Shown one piece after another: positions 16,629-24,769 of a stretch of 64,000 bases of DNA (position 1 is the stretch's first letter; each line of letters opens with the position of its first letter). A program made the translations under genes and the position numbers. The stretch is taken from positions 1 to 64,000 of the forward strand of contig NZ_PQSU01000014.1 in assembly GCF_002920615.1 (NCBI RefSeq), in the 5' to 3' direction. Under the pieces are notes generated by a model. It saw only the letters and a program-made list of their open reading frames with translations, made no database searches and had not been told where the DNA came from. The DNA comes from Streptomyces sp. Ru62 (lineage in GTDB: Bacteria > Actinomycetota > Actinomycetes > Streptomycetales > Streptomycetaceae).

Positions 16629-17045
16629 TCAGGTCCAGGCCCGGTACGGCTCGTCCGTCAACTGGAACACCGGCTCCCCGCGCACCGGGTCCTTGGCGGT
16701 GGACAGCCGCACCCGGTCGCCGCTGTGGATGCCGATCGGCGGACCCATGACCCGGCCTCGGACGACGAACCCCTCGGCCATCTCTATCAGCGACACATTG
16801 CGCGCCGCCGGTGTGTTGCGGTGCACCACCGTGGAGTGGCGGACCGTGCCGACGCCCTCGCTGCGCTCCGTGCGCAACTCGCTGCCCTGGCAGACCGGAC
16901 ACAGCAGCCGGTGGTACATCGCGGTGCCGCACCAGGTGCAGCGCTGGAAGAGGATGGCGTCCTTGGAGTCCGTGGCGGCGGGATCGAGAACGCCCGCCGC
17001 GGAGCCGGCCACCGGATGCGAGGTGCTTGCTGGAAGGGGGTACAC
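16629..17045 (-). CDS. Zinc-ribbon/OB-fold (DUF35-type) protein
   Basis: 138 residues. Four cysteines (36, 39, 49, 52; CTWCG...CPVCQ) form a rubredoxin-like zinc ribbon, followed by an OB-fold (VGTVRHSTVVHRNTP...GRVMGPPIGIHSGDRVRL). Proteins of this type accompany thiolases and acyl-CoA enzymes and may bring CoA substrates to them; no such partner is next door. The GTG at 17045 has GGGAG 9 nt upstream. Its promoter region contains a motif shared with the tetR promoter, so the TetR protein at 17203 probably controls it. Confidence 0.78.
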   Translation of the reverse strand: MYPLPASTSHPVAGSAAGVLDPAATDSKDAILFQRCTWCGTAMYHRLLCPVCQGSELRTERSEGVGTVRHSTVVHRNTPAARNVSLIEMAEGFVVRGRVMGPPIGIHSGDRVRLSTAKDPVRGEPVFQLTDEPYRAWT

Positions 17046-17145
17046 GCTGCTCAACTCCCTGCGCTCGGCCGGAATCCCGTGTGCCCGGGGCGGACCGGGC
17101 ACACGTGTGCGCGGTTGCCGTGCCACCGTGCACGCCGACAGAGTA

Positions 17146-17160
17146 TGGCACTGAGTGTCA
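17146..17160. promoter_or_regulatory. Candidate TetR operator upstream of the zinc-ribbon gene
   Basis: TGGCAC-TGA-GTGTCA is an imperfect dyad (5 of 6 arm positions). Its reverse complement shares 13 consecutive nucleotides, TGACACTCAGTGC, with the tetR upstream region at 17981-17993. It lies about 100 nt upstream of the zinc-ribbon start and 43 nt past the tetR stop. Confidence 0.6.
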
Positions 17161-17202
17161 CTCGTAAAGGCACTCGGTACCCCTAATCACCCCTGTTCCG
17201 GG

Positions 17203-17949
17203 TCAACCCCTGCCGAGCGCCGTCTCCAGTTCCTGCACCACCCGCCACAGCGGCGCGTCCCGGCGGGACACCAGTACCACCACGTCGTCGGGCTGCCCCG
17301 CCTGCGCGCCGGCCGTCACCGACCCGGCCGGGGCGGGGGCCGGCGGAGCGTCCGCCGACCGGCCGAACGTCTTCTGCACGTACCCCAGCGCGTGGTCGAC
17401 GGCGGCTCCCGGGTCATCCTTGCCCTCCGACCGCAGCCATGAGCGCAGGGCGTTGTTGTGCGCGGCGACGACCGCGGCCGCGATCACGTCGGCGCGCAGG
17501 GTCCCGTCGGGCCGTCCCGCGAAACGGGCGCGGAGGTACTCGGCGAGCGCGCGTTCGTAGCGCCACACCACCGAGAGTTCGTACGCGCGCAGGCCCGGCA
17601 CCTGCCGGGTGAGTCGGTAGCGCTGCACGGAGAAGGCCGGGTTCTCCGCGTACATCCGCAGCACCAGTCGGGCCGCGTCGCAGACCCGCCGCACCGGCTC
17701 GTGTTCGGCGCCGCCCGCCGCGAGGAAGGCGGTCATGTCGGCCAGGCAGCGCTCGTGGTCGGGGAAGACCACGTCCTCCTTGGAGGGGAAGTAGCGGAAG
17801 AACGAGCGCCGGCCCACCCCGGCCAGGGCGACGATGTCGTCCACGGTGGTCTGCTCGTACCCGCGTTCCAGGAAGAGCCGGAAGGCCGCCGCCACCAGGG
17901 CGTCCCGGATCGGCGGCTTCGCGGCCGGCGCCGCGCTGCTGGAGCTCAT
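17203..17949 (-). CDS. TetR-family transcriptional regulator
   Basis: 248 residues. N-terminal helix-turn-helix (about 14-60: RDALVAAAFRLFLERGYEQTTVDDIVALAGVGRRSFFRYFPSKEDVV) is classic TetR, with the YFPSKEDV end motif. The C-terminal ligand-binding region contains ENPAFSVQRYRLTRQVPGLRAYE. It is probably a repressor released by a small ligand. It is encoded in line with the zinc-ribbon gene, and both upstream regions share a 13-nt motif, which indicates autoregulation plus control of that gene. Confidence 0.88.
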   Translation of the reverse strand: MSSSSAAPAAKPPIRDALVAAAFRLFLERGYEQTTVDDIVALAGVGRRSFFRYFPSKEDVVFPDHERCLADMTAFLAAGGAEHEPVRRVCDAARLVLRMYAENPAFSVQRYRLTRQVPGLRAYELSVVWRYERALAEYLRARFAGRPDGTLRADVIAAAVVAAHNNALRSWLRSEGKDDPGAAVDHALGYVQKTFGRSADAPPAPAPAGSVTAGAQAGQPDDVVVLVSRRDAPLWRVVQELETALGRG

Positions 17950-17980
17950 GGACGGGAACGTAGCACCCGGACCGGATTCG

Positions 17981-17993
17981 TGACACTCAGTGC
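17981..17993. promoter_or_regulatory. Candidate TetR operator upstream of tetR
   Basis: TGACACTCAGTGC, identical over 13 nt to the reverse complement of the motif before the zinc-ribbon gene. It is 31 nt upstream of the tetR start. An additional ACTGAGTGC occurs at 18017-18025 in inverted orientation, so two sites may lie in this promoter. Confidence 0.6.
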
Positions 17994-18260
17994 AGTGCGA
18001 GGGTCGTTCCGGGGGAACTGAGTGCTTCTGAGGTCACCGTGGAGCGGCCGGACCGGGCTGTGAGGTGCGGGGCGGGAGGCGGGTCTTGGCCGGGGGTGGC
18101 CGAAAGTCGCCGCACCCTGCGGCGTAACCTTTCTCCGCCGTCACCGCCGCCGTCGAAGACGCCGCCGGCACCGGCCCCGCACCACCGCGCCGCATCACAC
18201 CCCCGCACGACACACCCGCCACGACACCCGCAGCCCCGCGCCGCCCCGAGGAGCCCCCCC

Positions 18261-19103
18261 ATGCCCGCCGCCCGCCCCCGTCTGCTCTACGTCACCGACC
18301 TGGCGTACCAGGCGCGCGGGCGCCGCTACTGCGACGAGGACATCCACCTCACGTCCCGGCTGCGCGCCCACTTCGACCTGGCCCTGTGTCATCCGGTGGA
18401 CGCGGCGGCCCTGATGGACGGCTTCGACGCCGTCGTCGTGCGCAACAGCGGGCCCGTCCTCGGCTACCGCAAGGAGTACGACGCCTTCCGCGCGCGGGCG
18501 CTCGCCGCCGGGACCCGGGTGTACAACCCGCTCACCGGGAAGGCCGACATGGCCGGGAAGCAGTACCTGCTCGACCTGACCGCCGCCGGCTTCCCCGTGA
18601 TCCCGACCGTCGACCGCGCCGAGGACCTGGACCGGCTGCCGGCCGCCGAGCGGTACGTGGTCAAGCCGAAGCAGGGCGCCGACTCCCTCGGCCTGCGGAT
18701 CGTCCCCGCGGGCGGGGTCGCCGGACTCGCCACCGGGGACGTCCTGATCCAGCCGTGCGTCGACTTCGCCTACGAGGTGTCCTTCTACTTCGTCGACGAC
18801 GACTTCCAGTACGCCCTCCACGCCCCAGACCCGCAGCGCCGCTGGGAGCTGCGGCCGTACCAGGCGACCGCCGCCGACCTGGAGTTCGCCCGCCGGTTCA
18901 TCGACTGGAACGACCTCGGCCACGGCATCCAGCGCGTCGACGCCTGCCGCGCCGCGGACGGGGGCCTGCTGCTGGTCGAACTGGAGGACCTCAACCCCTA
19001 CTTGTCCCTCGACGCGCTCCCGGAGGAGGCCAGGGACGCCTTCGTCACCGCGTTCACCGCGTCCCTGAGCCGGTTCGCGCGGGGAGTGCTCATACCGGCC
19101 TGA
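18261..19103 (+). CDS. ATP-grasp domain protein
   Basis: 280 residues. The order is an N-terminal pre-ATP-grasp region (RLLYVTDLAYQARGRRYCDEDIHLTSRLR), a lysine-containing central domain (KADMAGKQYLLDLTAAGFPVIPT, then RYVVKPKQGADSLGLRIV) and a C-terminal metal site (LLLVELEDLNPYLSL). This matches glutathione synthetase/RimK-like ATP-grasp ligases that join a carboxylate to an amine or thiol via acyl-phosphate. Partners are unknown. It is not the NAGGN synthetase, because the GNAT domain and the length are lacking. The ATG at 18261 has GAGGAG upstream. Confidence 0.78.
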   Translation: MPAARPRLLYVTDLAYQARGRRYCDEDIHLTSRLRAHFDLALCHPVDAAALMDGFDAVVVRNSGPVLGYRKEYDAFRARALAAGTRVYNPLTGKADMAGKQYLLDLTAAGFPVIPTVDRAEDLDRLPAAERYVVKPKQGADSLGLRIVPAGGVAGLATGDVLIQPCVDFAYEVSFYFVDDDFQYALHAPDPQRRWELRPYQATAADLEFARRFIDWNDLGHGIQRVDACRAADGGLLLVELEDLNPYLSLDALPEEARDAFVTAFTASLSRFARGVLIPA

Positions 19104-19148
19104 CGGTGATCGGCGGTTCACCCGGACACCTCGCCCCCCAGTGGCCGT

Positions 19149-19457
19149 TCAGGGCCGGGGATCGCTGCGGTGCCACCGTGGCCGAGCGTCACCGCCCCGG
19201 CGTCCGGCCACGGACGCGCAGCGTGGGCACACGCGCCGCACCCGGTCCGCCGCGCCCCCGGATTCCGGGAAGGTGTCCGCCCAGCCGACGTGCGGGAAGC
19301 GCGTCAGCCGGGAGCGGCTGAGGGACAGTCCGCAGACGGTCTGGTTCAGACCCGGCTCCCACGCGTGGACCTCTCCCGCGGGCAGCCGGCGCCGGCCCTC
19401 CTCCTCGTCGGTCCACTGTCCGGAGGCGGCGACGGCGTACCGCTTCGTGCGTCCCAT
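19149..19457 (-). CDS. Small protein with paired Cys motif, unknown function
   Basis: 102 residues. The core VHAWEPGLNQTVCGLSLSRSRL...FPHVGWADTF...VCPRCASVAG has three cysteines and several histidines arranged like a small zinc-binding fold. I believe similar short proteins occur across Streptomyces but I cannot name a function. The ATG at 19457 begins MGRTKRYAVAASG. It lies in a cluster of reverse-strand small genes before the DUF488 gene. Confidence 0.6.
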   Translation of the reverse strand: MGRTKRYAVAASGQWTDEEEGRRRLPAGEVHAWEPGLNQTVCGLSLSRSRLTRFPHVGWADTFPESGGAADRVRRVCPRCASVAGRRGGDARPRWHRSDPRP

Positions 19458-19475
19458 GGCGTGCTCCGGACCCGG

Positions 19476-19592
19476 TCAGCCGGCCGTGACGGCGGCGCGC
19501 GACCGCCCGGTGCGGCCGGTACGGAGACCGTCGGCCGCCCCGCGTGCCAGGGGGCGGGCGTGCGGGACGCGGGAACGCTGGTACTCGGTCAT
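19476..19592 (-). CDS. Possible 38-residue basic peptide
   Basis: Starts MTEYQRSRVPHARPLARG; strongly basic, no cysteines. A GAGG lies about 11 nt upstream of the ATG. It sits between the Cys-motif gene and the DUF488 gene on the same strand. It may be a real small gene or chance; only position and start context support it. Confidence 0.3.
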   Translation of the reverse strand: MTEYQRSRVPHARPLARGAADGLRTGRTGRSRAAVTAG

Positions 19593-19714
19593 CGTGGCAC
19601 CGTCCTCGACTCGGCTGGACCGCACTACGCGTGCCCCACCGGGCGCCCGCCACACCCGTGCGGCACGGCGGGCCCGCGGACCTGGCACGCCGATGCCTCC
19701 TGTGCGCGGGGCCC

Positions 19715-20299
19715 TCACTCCGCCGCTCGCGGACCGTCGTCGTAGACCAGCAGGCCGTCACCGCGGAGACGGACACCTGGCGTCGGGCTGTGCGCCGTGA
19801 GGCGCCCGTCGTGCATCAGGTGCAGCACGACCGCCCCGCGGGCCAGCACGGCGAAGTCGGCGATCAGGCGCCGGTGGCACCTCCACCACACCGCCTCGCT
19901 GCACATCACCGCGGTACGTTCCTCGTCCGCCTGCCGCAGCACGCCGTCCATCGCGGTCACGAACTCCGCGCTGCGGGTGTGAGCGGCGTAGCCCCGGAAG
20001 GACTCGTTGCGCCAGACGGTGTCGGGTGAGTCCGGCGGCGGCTTGCGCCAACCGCCCAGCCGCCGCTCCCACCGGTAGGCGATGTGCTCCTCGGGCATCC
20101 ACTCGGCGAGCCGCTGTCGCCCCAGGTCCGGATCGCGGCGACTGCCCGGTGCGGTCCTGACGTCCACGACGGCGGCGACGCCGGCCTCCCGCAGGAGCTC
20201 CGCCAGCGCCGGCCGGCCGGCCGTGCCGTGGCCGAAGGTGATCAACTCCGGGCCCGAGCTGGGGACCGGGCCCACGGGACCGGTCCGGGCGTGGTTCAT
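19715..20299 (-). CDS. DUF488-domain protein
   Basis: 194 residues. DUF488 hallmarks: ITFGHGTAGRPALAELLREAGVAAVVDVRTAPGSRRDPDLG near the N-terminus, then ERTAVMCSEAVWWRCHRRLIADF, the conserved Cys-x-Glu...CHR motif. The family is widespread and biochemically unassigned. ATG at 20299 is preferred because the DUF begins soon after it. It is divergent from the amidotransferase unit. Confidence 0.82.
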   Translation of the reverse strand: MNHARTGPVGPVPSSGPELITFGHGTAGRPALAELLREAGVAAVVDVRTAPGSRRDPDLGRQRLAEWMPEEHIAYRWERRLGGWRKPPPDSPDTVWRNESFRGYAAHTRSAEFVTAMDGVLRQADEERTAVMCSEAVWWRCHRRLIADFAVLARGAVVLHLMHDGRLTAHSPTPGVRLRGDGLLVYDDGPRAAE

Positions 20300-20521
20300 A
20301 CACCGAGTGCACCACGGTCGGCGCGTCGAGTGCGCGGTGCGGGGCTTACCCGCTCGGGGCCTGGGCACTCGAAGACGACACAAGCCGCCGTAGCCGCCGG
20401 TCTCTGTTCCTGAAGTCGTCAGGGCGCCGGCCCGGCCCGCGTTCGCCGCGGTGCGCCGGCAGTGGCAGTCGCCGCTCCGCGAGCCGCGCGACAGTTTCCG
20501 TCGTCTACAGAAGGGAGCGTC

Positions 20522-20602
20522 ATGTATCCCAGTACCGCCCAGCTCAGCACCGGGGGGCACGCCGGTGCGCCGAACGGAGGCGGGGCATCATGTGCGGTCT
20601 GA
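20522..20602 (+). CDS. 26-residue upstream ORF overlapping the amidotransferase start
   Basis: ATG at 20522 is preceded by AAGGGAG with 4 nt spacing, a better ribosome site than most genes here. It encodes MYPSTAQLSTGGHAGAPNGG followed by GASCAV, and its stop at 20600-20602 lies 13 nt inside the amidotransferase gene in another frame. That geometry suits translational coupling or a leader peptide. A precursor peptide acted on by the neighbouring amidotransferase or peptidase is a more speculative option. Confidence 0.45.
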   Translation: MYPSTAQLSTGGHAGAPNGGGASCAV

Positions 20603-22374
20603 GCGGGGAGGTCCGCTTCGACGGGCGCTCGCCCGACCTCGCGGCCGTCGCCCGCATGACGGAGCGGCTCGCCGACCGCGGACCCGACGGACAGGGGACC
20701 TGGAGACGGGGCGCGGTCGCGCTGGGACATCGCCGCCTGAAGATCATCGACCTGTCGGACAGCGGGTCCCAGCCCATGACGGACGCCCGGGGAGAGATCA
20801 CCGGCGTCTTCAACGGCTGCGTGTACAACTATCCGGAGCTGCGGGAGGAGCTGCGCCGTCTCGGCCACCGCTTCGCGTCGACGTCGGACACGGAGGTGGT
20901 CCTCAACGCCTACCGGCAGTGGGGGACCGCGTGCGTGGAGCACTTCCGCGGCATGTTCGCCTTCGCGATCGTCGAGCACCGGACCGGCCGCGTCGTCCTC
21001 GCCCGGGACCGGCTCGGGATCAAGCCCCTGTACCTGGCGCAGACGCCGGGCCGGCTCCGTTTCGCCTCCACGCTGCCCGCTCTCCTGGCCGCCGGGGACG
21101 TGGACACCTCGCTCGATCCCGTGGCCCTGCACCAGTACCTGAGCTGGCACGCCACGGTCGCGGCGCCGCGCACCGTCCTCAACGGGGTGCGCAAGCTCCC
21201 CCCGGCCACCGTGCGGGTCGTCGAACCGGACGGCACGTACCGGGACCACTGCTACTGGCAGCCGTCCTACACGCGCCGGCCCGAGCACACCGGCATGTCG
21301 GCCGACGAATGGCGGGACGCGGTGCTGGACGCGCTGCGCGTGGCCGTGCGCCGGCGCACGGTGGCCGACGTGCCGGTCGGTGTGCTGCTCTCCGGCGGCC
21401 TCGACTCCAGCCTCATCGTCGCGCTGCTGGCCGACGAGGGCCGGCGCGACCTGATGACGTTCAGCGTCGGGTTCGAGACGGAGGGCGGCGAGGAGGGCGA
21501 CGAGTTCCGCTACTCCGACCTGGTGGCCCGGGAGTTCGGCACCGACCACCGCCGGCTGATGGTTCCCTCCGAACGGGTGTCGACGGCTCTGGACGGGGCG
21601 TTCCAGGCGATGAGCGAGCCGATGGTCAGCCACGACGTGGTCGCCTTCCACCTGCTGTCCGAGCAGGTGTCCAAAGAAGTGAAGGTCGTGCAGAGCGGGC
21701 AGGGCGCCGACGAGGTCTTCGCCGGCTACCACTGGTACCCCGAGCTGGCGTCGGTCCCCCGCGAGGACGAGCCGGAGCGGTACGCCGCCACCTACTTCGA
21801 CCGCTCGCACGCCGACCTCGCCCGGGTCCTGCGGCCCGAGATGCTGCCCCACGACGACGTCTCGGGACGCTTCGTACGGGAGCACATGGCGCGACCGGGG
21901 GCGGAGACGGCACTGGACGCCGCTCTCCGGCTGGACACGCACGTCATGCTCGTCGACGACCCCGTCAAGCGGGTCGACAACATGACCATGGCCTGGGGCC
22001 TGGAGGCCCGCGTGCCGTTCCTTGACCACGAACTGGTCGAGCTGGCGGCGGCCTGCCCCCCGGAACTCAAACTGGCCGACGGCGGCAAGGGCGTGCTGAA
22101 GGAGGCGGGCCGGAAGCTGCTGCCCCACGAGGTCGTCGACCGCCCCAAGGGCTACTTCCCCGTGCCGGCCATCCGGCACATGGCGGGTCCCGTCCTCCGG
22201 CGCGTGCGGGAGGCACTGGAGGCACCGGAGGCAAAGCGCCGCGGTGTGTACCGCGACGCGTACGTGGCGGAACTCCTCAGGGCACCCGACGAGCACCGGA
22301 CCAGGCGGGGCGCGAACGCGCTGTGGCAGATCGCTGTGCTGGAGATATGGCTGCAGACCCACGGAATCAGGTGA
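20590..22374 (+). CDS. N-acetylglutaminylglutamine amidotransferase (asparagine synthetase family)
   Basis: 594 residues. Residues 1-200 are the glutaminase domain with the nucleophile Cys2 (MCGLSGE), RGPDGQG and FNGCVYN; the synthetase half has the pyrophosphate loop SGGLDSS (268-274). GQGADEVFAGYHWYP, MLVDDPVKRVDNMTMAWGLEARVPFLD and RPKGYFPVP closely match the family that amidates N-acetylglutaminylglutamine (NAGGN), an osmoprotectant dipeptide, instead of free aspartate. In other bacteria it lies beside a GNAT/ATP-grasp NAGGN synthetase and an M42 peptidase. Here no synthetase is adjacent; an S9 peptidase overlaps the 3' end. The function is therefore either NAGGN with the synthetase elsewhere, or a related amide. 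Confidence 0.85.
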   Translation: MCGLSGEVRFDGRSPDLAAVARMTERLADRGPDGQGTWRRGAVALGHRRLKIIDLSDSGSQPMTDARGEITGVFNGCVYNYPELREELRRLGHRFASTSDTEVVLNAYRQWGTACVEHFRGMFAFAIVEHRTGRVVLARDRLGIKPLYLAQTPGRLRFASTLPALLAAGDVDTSLDPVALHQYLSWHATVAAPRTVLNGVRKLPPATVRVVEPDGTYRDHCYWQPSYTRRPEHTGMSADEWRDAVLDALRVAVRRRTVADVPVGVLLSGGLDSSLIVALLADEGRRDLMTFSVGFETEGGEEGDEFRYSDLVAREFGTDHRRLMVPSERVSTALDGAFQAMSEPMVSHDVVAFHLLSEQVSKEVKVVQSGQGADEVFAGYHWYPELASVPREDEPERYAATYFDRSHADLARVLRPEMLPHDDVSGRFVREHMARPGAETALDAALRLDTHVMLVDDPVKRVDNMTMAWGLEARVPFLDHELVELAAACPPELKLADGGKGVLKEAGRKLLPHEVVDRPKGYFPVPAIRHMAGPVLRRVREALEAPEAKRRGVYRDAYVAELLRAPDEHRTRRGANALWQIAVLEIWLQTHGIR

Positions 22375-24653
22375 CCGACGACCGGGGTGCGCGAGCGGCG
22401 CACGGCACGGCAGCCGCCGTCATCCGCTCCGGACCACCGGGTCCGACAGGTCCGAGCCGCGTCCGGTCCCCGGACAGCCGTACCGGGGACCTCCTCGACG
22501 CTGCCCGTGCCGCCGCCCCCGCGCCGGTGCCGCTGCCCGAGGCGGGCGGCCCGCGGGACGCGGTGACACGGCTGCGCGCGCACGGCTGTTGGTACCCGTC
22601 CGCGAACGCCGACGGCAGCGAGACGGCCTTCATCTGTGACCGAGGGGGCGTCCCCCAGGTGTGGGCCGGGCCCGTCGACGGCGACGAGGTGCGACTGCTC
22701 GACTCCTCACCGGACCCGGTCAAGGAGGTCTCCTGGTCACCGGACGGCCGCTGGATCGCATACACGACGGCGCCGGGCGGCGGTGAGCACTCACGGGTGC
22801 TCTGCGTGCGGCCCGACGGCACCGGCCGCCGCATCCTGGCGGGGGCCGATCCGGCCAGTTCCGCCTATCTGGGCTGCTGGGCGCACGACGGCTCGGCCGT
22901 CGCCGTCACGGTCGCGGCTCCGGCCGCCGCCGCGTACGGGGGCCTCGCGAGGCAGGCCCTGACGGACTCCGGCCCGGTGGACGACGGGCTCGCCGGGATG
23001 CGCCCCGGGGCCGACTGGGCGGAACGGGACGGCCACGCCACGCTCCTCGGCCCGCCCGCGTACGACGCCGCCTCGGGGACGGCGCCGGACGGGACCCCCA
23101 CCGGCACCACGGCCCCGGCGGCCCGGCCCGACGGCGGCCTGTCGGTCTACCTGATCGATCCCGACGGTCTGGCCTCGCCGGTCCTGCTCACCACCGAGAC
23201 CCACGCTGCCTCCCTGCGCGCCTGCGACCTCAGCCCTGACGGCGGCCTCGCGCTGCTGCGCCGGGGGCCGCGCGGACGGCGCGAGGCGGTCGTCCTGCGC
23301 ACCGCCGACTCGGTGACCACCCTCGTCGTGCCGGTCGCCGACGGCGACCCCTGGATCGGCCGGTTCTCCCCGGACGCGCGGACGCTGTGGCTGCGCAGCA
23401 ACGGCGACCGCGAGTACGCGGCACTCCTCGCGGTGGCCCTGGACGCCGACGGCCGACCGCATACGGTGTCGGTCGCGGCGGAGCGCGCGGGCAGCGACCT
23501 GGAACTCTTCGCGCTCGCTCACGACGGCCGCACCGCCGCGCTCGCCTGGAACGTGCGAGGCGCGAGCGAACTGGAACTCGTCGAGACCTTCCCGAGGGGA
23601 CGGGCCCTGGGCTCGACGGGGCAGACCCCGGGCCCGACGGGGCGGGTCCCGGACCCGACGGAGCAGACCCCGGACGACACGGGCCCGGCGAGGCCCTTGC
23701 CCCTGCCCCACGAGGTCGTCACCCGTGTGACCGCCGCCGGTGCCGGGCGCCTGCTGCTCGCGCTGTCGGGATCGCAGCGCCGCCCGGGCCTGTGGTGGGC
23801 CCACGAGGGCGTGTCGCTGCTGCGCACCCCGTGGTCCTCCCAGGACGAGGACGCCGTCCCGCCGGGCCGTCCACCGGTCCGCCCCGTCCCCGTGCGCCTG
23901 ACCGCGCGGGACGGGCTGCCCCTGAGCGGCTGGTACTACCGGGCGCCGGGGCGCGCCCCCGACGAACCGGCCCCTTGCGTGATCCACCTGCACGGTGGCC
24001 CGGAGGAACAGGAACGCCCGGTGTTCAACCCGCTCTACCACGAGCTGGTCGGGCGTGGCCTGGACGTCTTCGCACCCGACGTCCGGGGCTCCCTGGGACA
24101 CGGCCGCTCGTTCGTCGACGCCGACCTGGGCGCGGGCCGCTTCGCCGCCCTCGACGACGTCGCGGACTGCGCGGTCCACGCGGTCACCGCGGGCCCCGCC
24201 GATCCGACGCGGCTCGCGGTCATGGGCCGCTCGTACGGCGGCTACCTCACCTTCGCCTCCCTGGTGTGGCACCCGGACCTGTTCCGCACCGGGGTCGCCG
24301 TCTGCGGCATGTCCGACTTCCTCACCTTCTTCGCCGGTACCGAGCCGTGGATCGCGGAATCGGCGGCGCACAAGTACGGCCACCCGGAGCGCGACCGTGA
24401 GCTGCTGCGTGCCCTGTCGCCGATGAGCCGCATCGACGCGCTGCGCGTCCCGCTGCTGGCCGTCCACGGCGAACACGACACCAACGTGCCACCGGGGGAG
24501 TCCCAGCAGTTCGTACGGGCCGCGCGGGAACGGGGTGTCCACGCGGAACTGCTGACCCTGCGCGACGAGGGGCACGACTTCCTGCGCGCGGACAACCGGC
24601 GCCTGTTCCGCCGCGCCGCGGCCGACTGGATGCAACGGCACCTCCACGCGTGA
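22371..24653 (+). CDS. S9-family (prolyl oligopeptidase-type) serine peptidase
   Basis: About 760 residues: an N-terminal beta-propeller with WD-like/TolB-like blades (VKEVSWSPDGRWIAYTT and repeats) and a C-terminal alpha/beta hydrolase. Catalytic triad: Ser621 in GRSYGGY, Asp in HGEHDTNVP and His in EGHDF; CVIHLHGGPEEQERP supplies the oxyanion region. The GTG at 22371 overlaps the amidotransferase stop (GTGA); ATG 22347 is an alternative. A Gly/Thr/Pro-rich insertion (near 420-445) with repeated TGQTPGPTGRVPDPTEQTPD is unusual. No signal peptide, so it likely acts on short cytosolic peptides. The tight coupling suggests it handles the amidotransferase product or its precursor. Confidence 0.85.
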   Translation: MTDDRGARAAHGTAAAVIRSGPPGPTGPSRVRSPDSRTGDLLDAARAAAPAPVPLPEAGGPRDAVTRLRAHGCWYPSANADGSETAFICDRGGVPQVWAGPVDGDEVRLLDSSPDPVKEVSWSPDGRWIAYTTAPGGGEHSRVLCVRPDGTGRRILAGADPASSAYLGCWAHDGSAVAVTVAAPAAAAYGGLARQALTDSGPVDDGLAGMRPGADWAERDGHATLLGPPAYDAASGTAPDGTPTGTTAPAARPDGGLSVYLIDPDGLASPVLLTTETHAASLRACDLSPDGGLALLRRGPRGRREAVVLRTADSVTTLVVPVADGDPWIGRFSPDARTLWLRSNGDREYAALLAVALDADGRPHTVSVAAERAGSDLELFALAHDGRTAALAWNVRGASELELVETFPRGRALGSTGQTPGPTGRVPDPTEQTPDDTGPARPLPLPHEVVTRVTAAGAGRLLLALSGSQRRPGLWWAHEGVSLLRTPWSSQDEDAVPPGRPPVRPVPVRLTARDGLPLSGWYYRAPGRAPDEPAPCVIHLHGGPEEQERPVFNPLYHELVGRGLDVFAPDVRGSLGHGRSFVDADLGAGRFAALDDVADCAVHAVTAGPADPTRLAVMGRSYGGYLTFASLVWHPDLFRTGVAVCGMSDFLTFFAGTEPWIAESAAHKYGHPERDRELLRALSPMSRIDALRVPLLAVHGEHDTNVPPGESQQFVRAARERGVHAELLTLRDEGHDFLRADNRRLFRRAAADWMQRHLHA

Positions 24654-24769
24654 GCCACCGCCTCGTCAGGAGTGAGCCGGGGGGTTCCTGAACGAGGCCG
24701 CGGTGGGCGCCGTATCTGAGCACGCGGGCCGCGCGAGCGCCCCGGCCCGCGGGACGGAAGGAGAGCCAG

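Noticed and set aside
18261..19103. The ATP-grasp gene as the missing NAGGN synthetase
   Set aside because: It is 280 residues without a GNAT domain; the synthetase is about twice as long and has both parts. It also sits in a separate unit.
20522..24653. A full lasso-peptide cluster (precursor, cyclase, protease)
   Set aside because: The synthetase has an intact Cys2 glutaminase domain and NAGGN-type motifs; no lasso B1/B2 leader peptidase, and the small ORF has no lasso precursor pattern.
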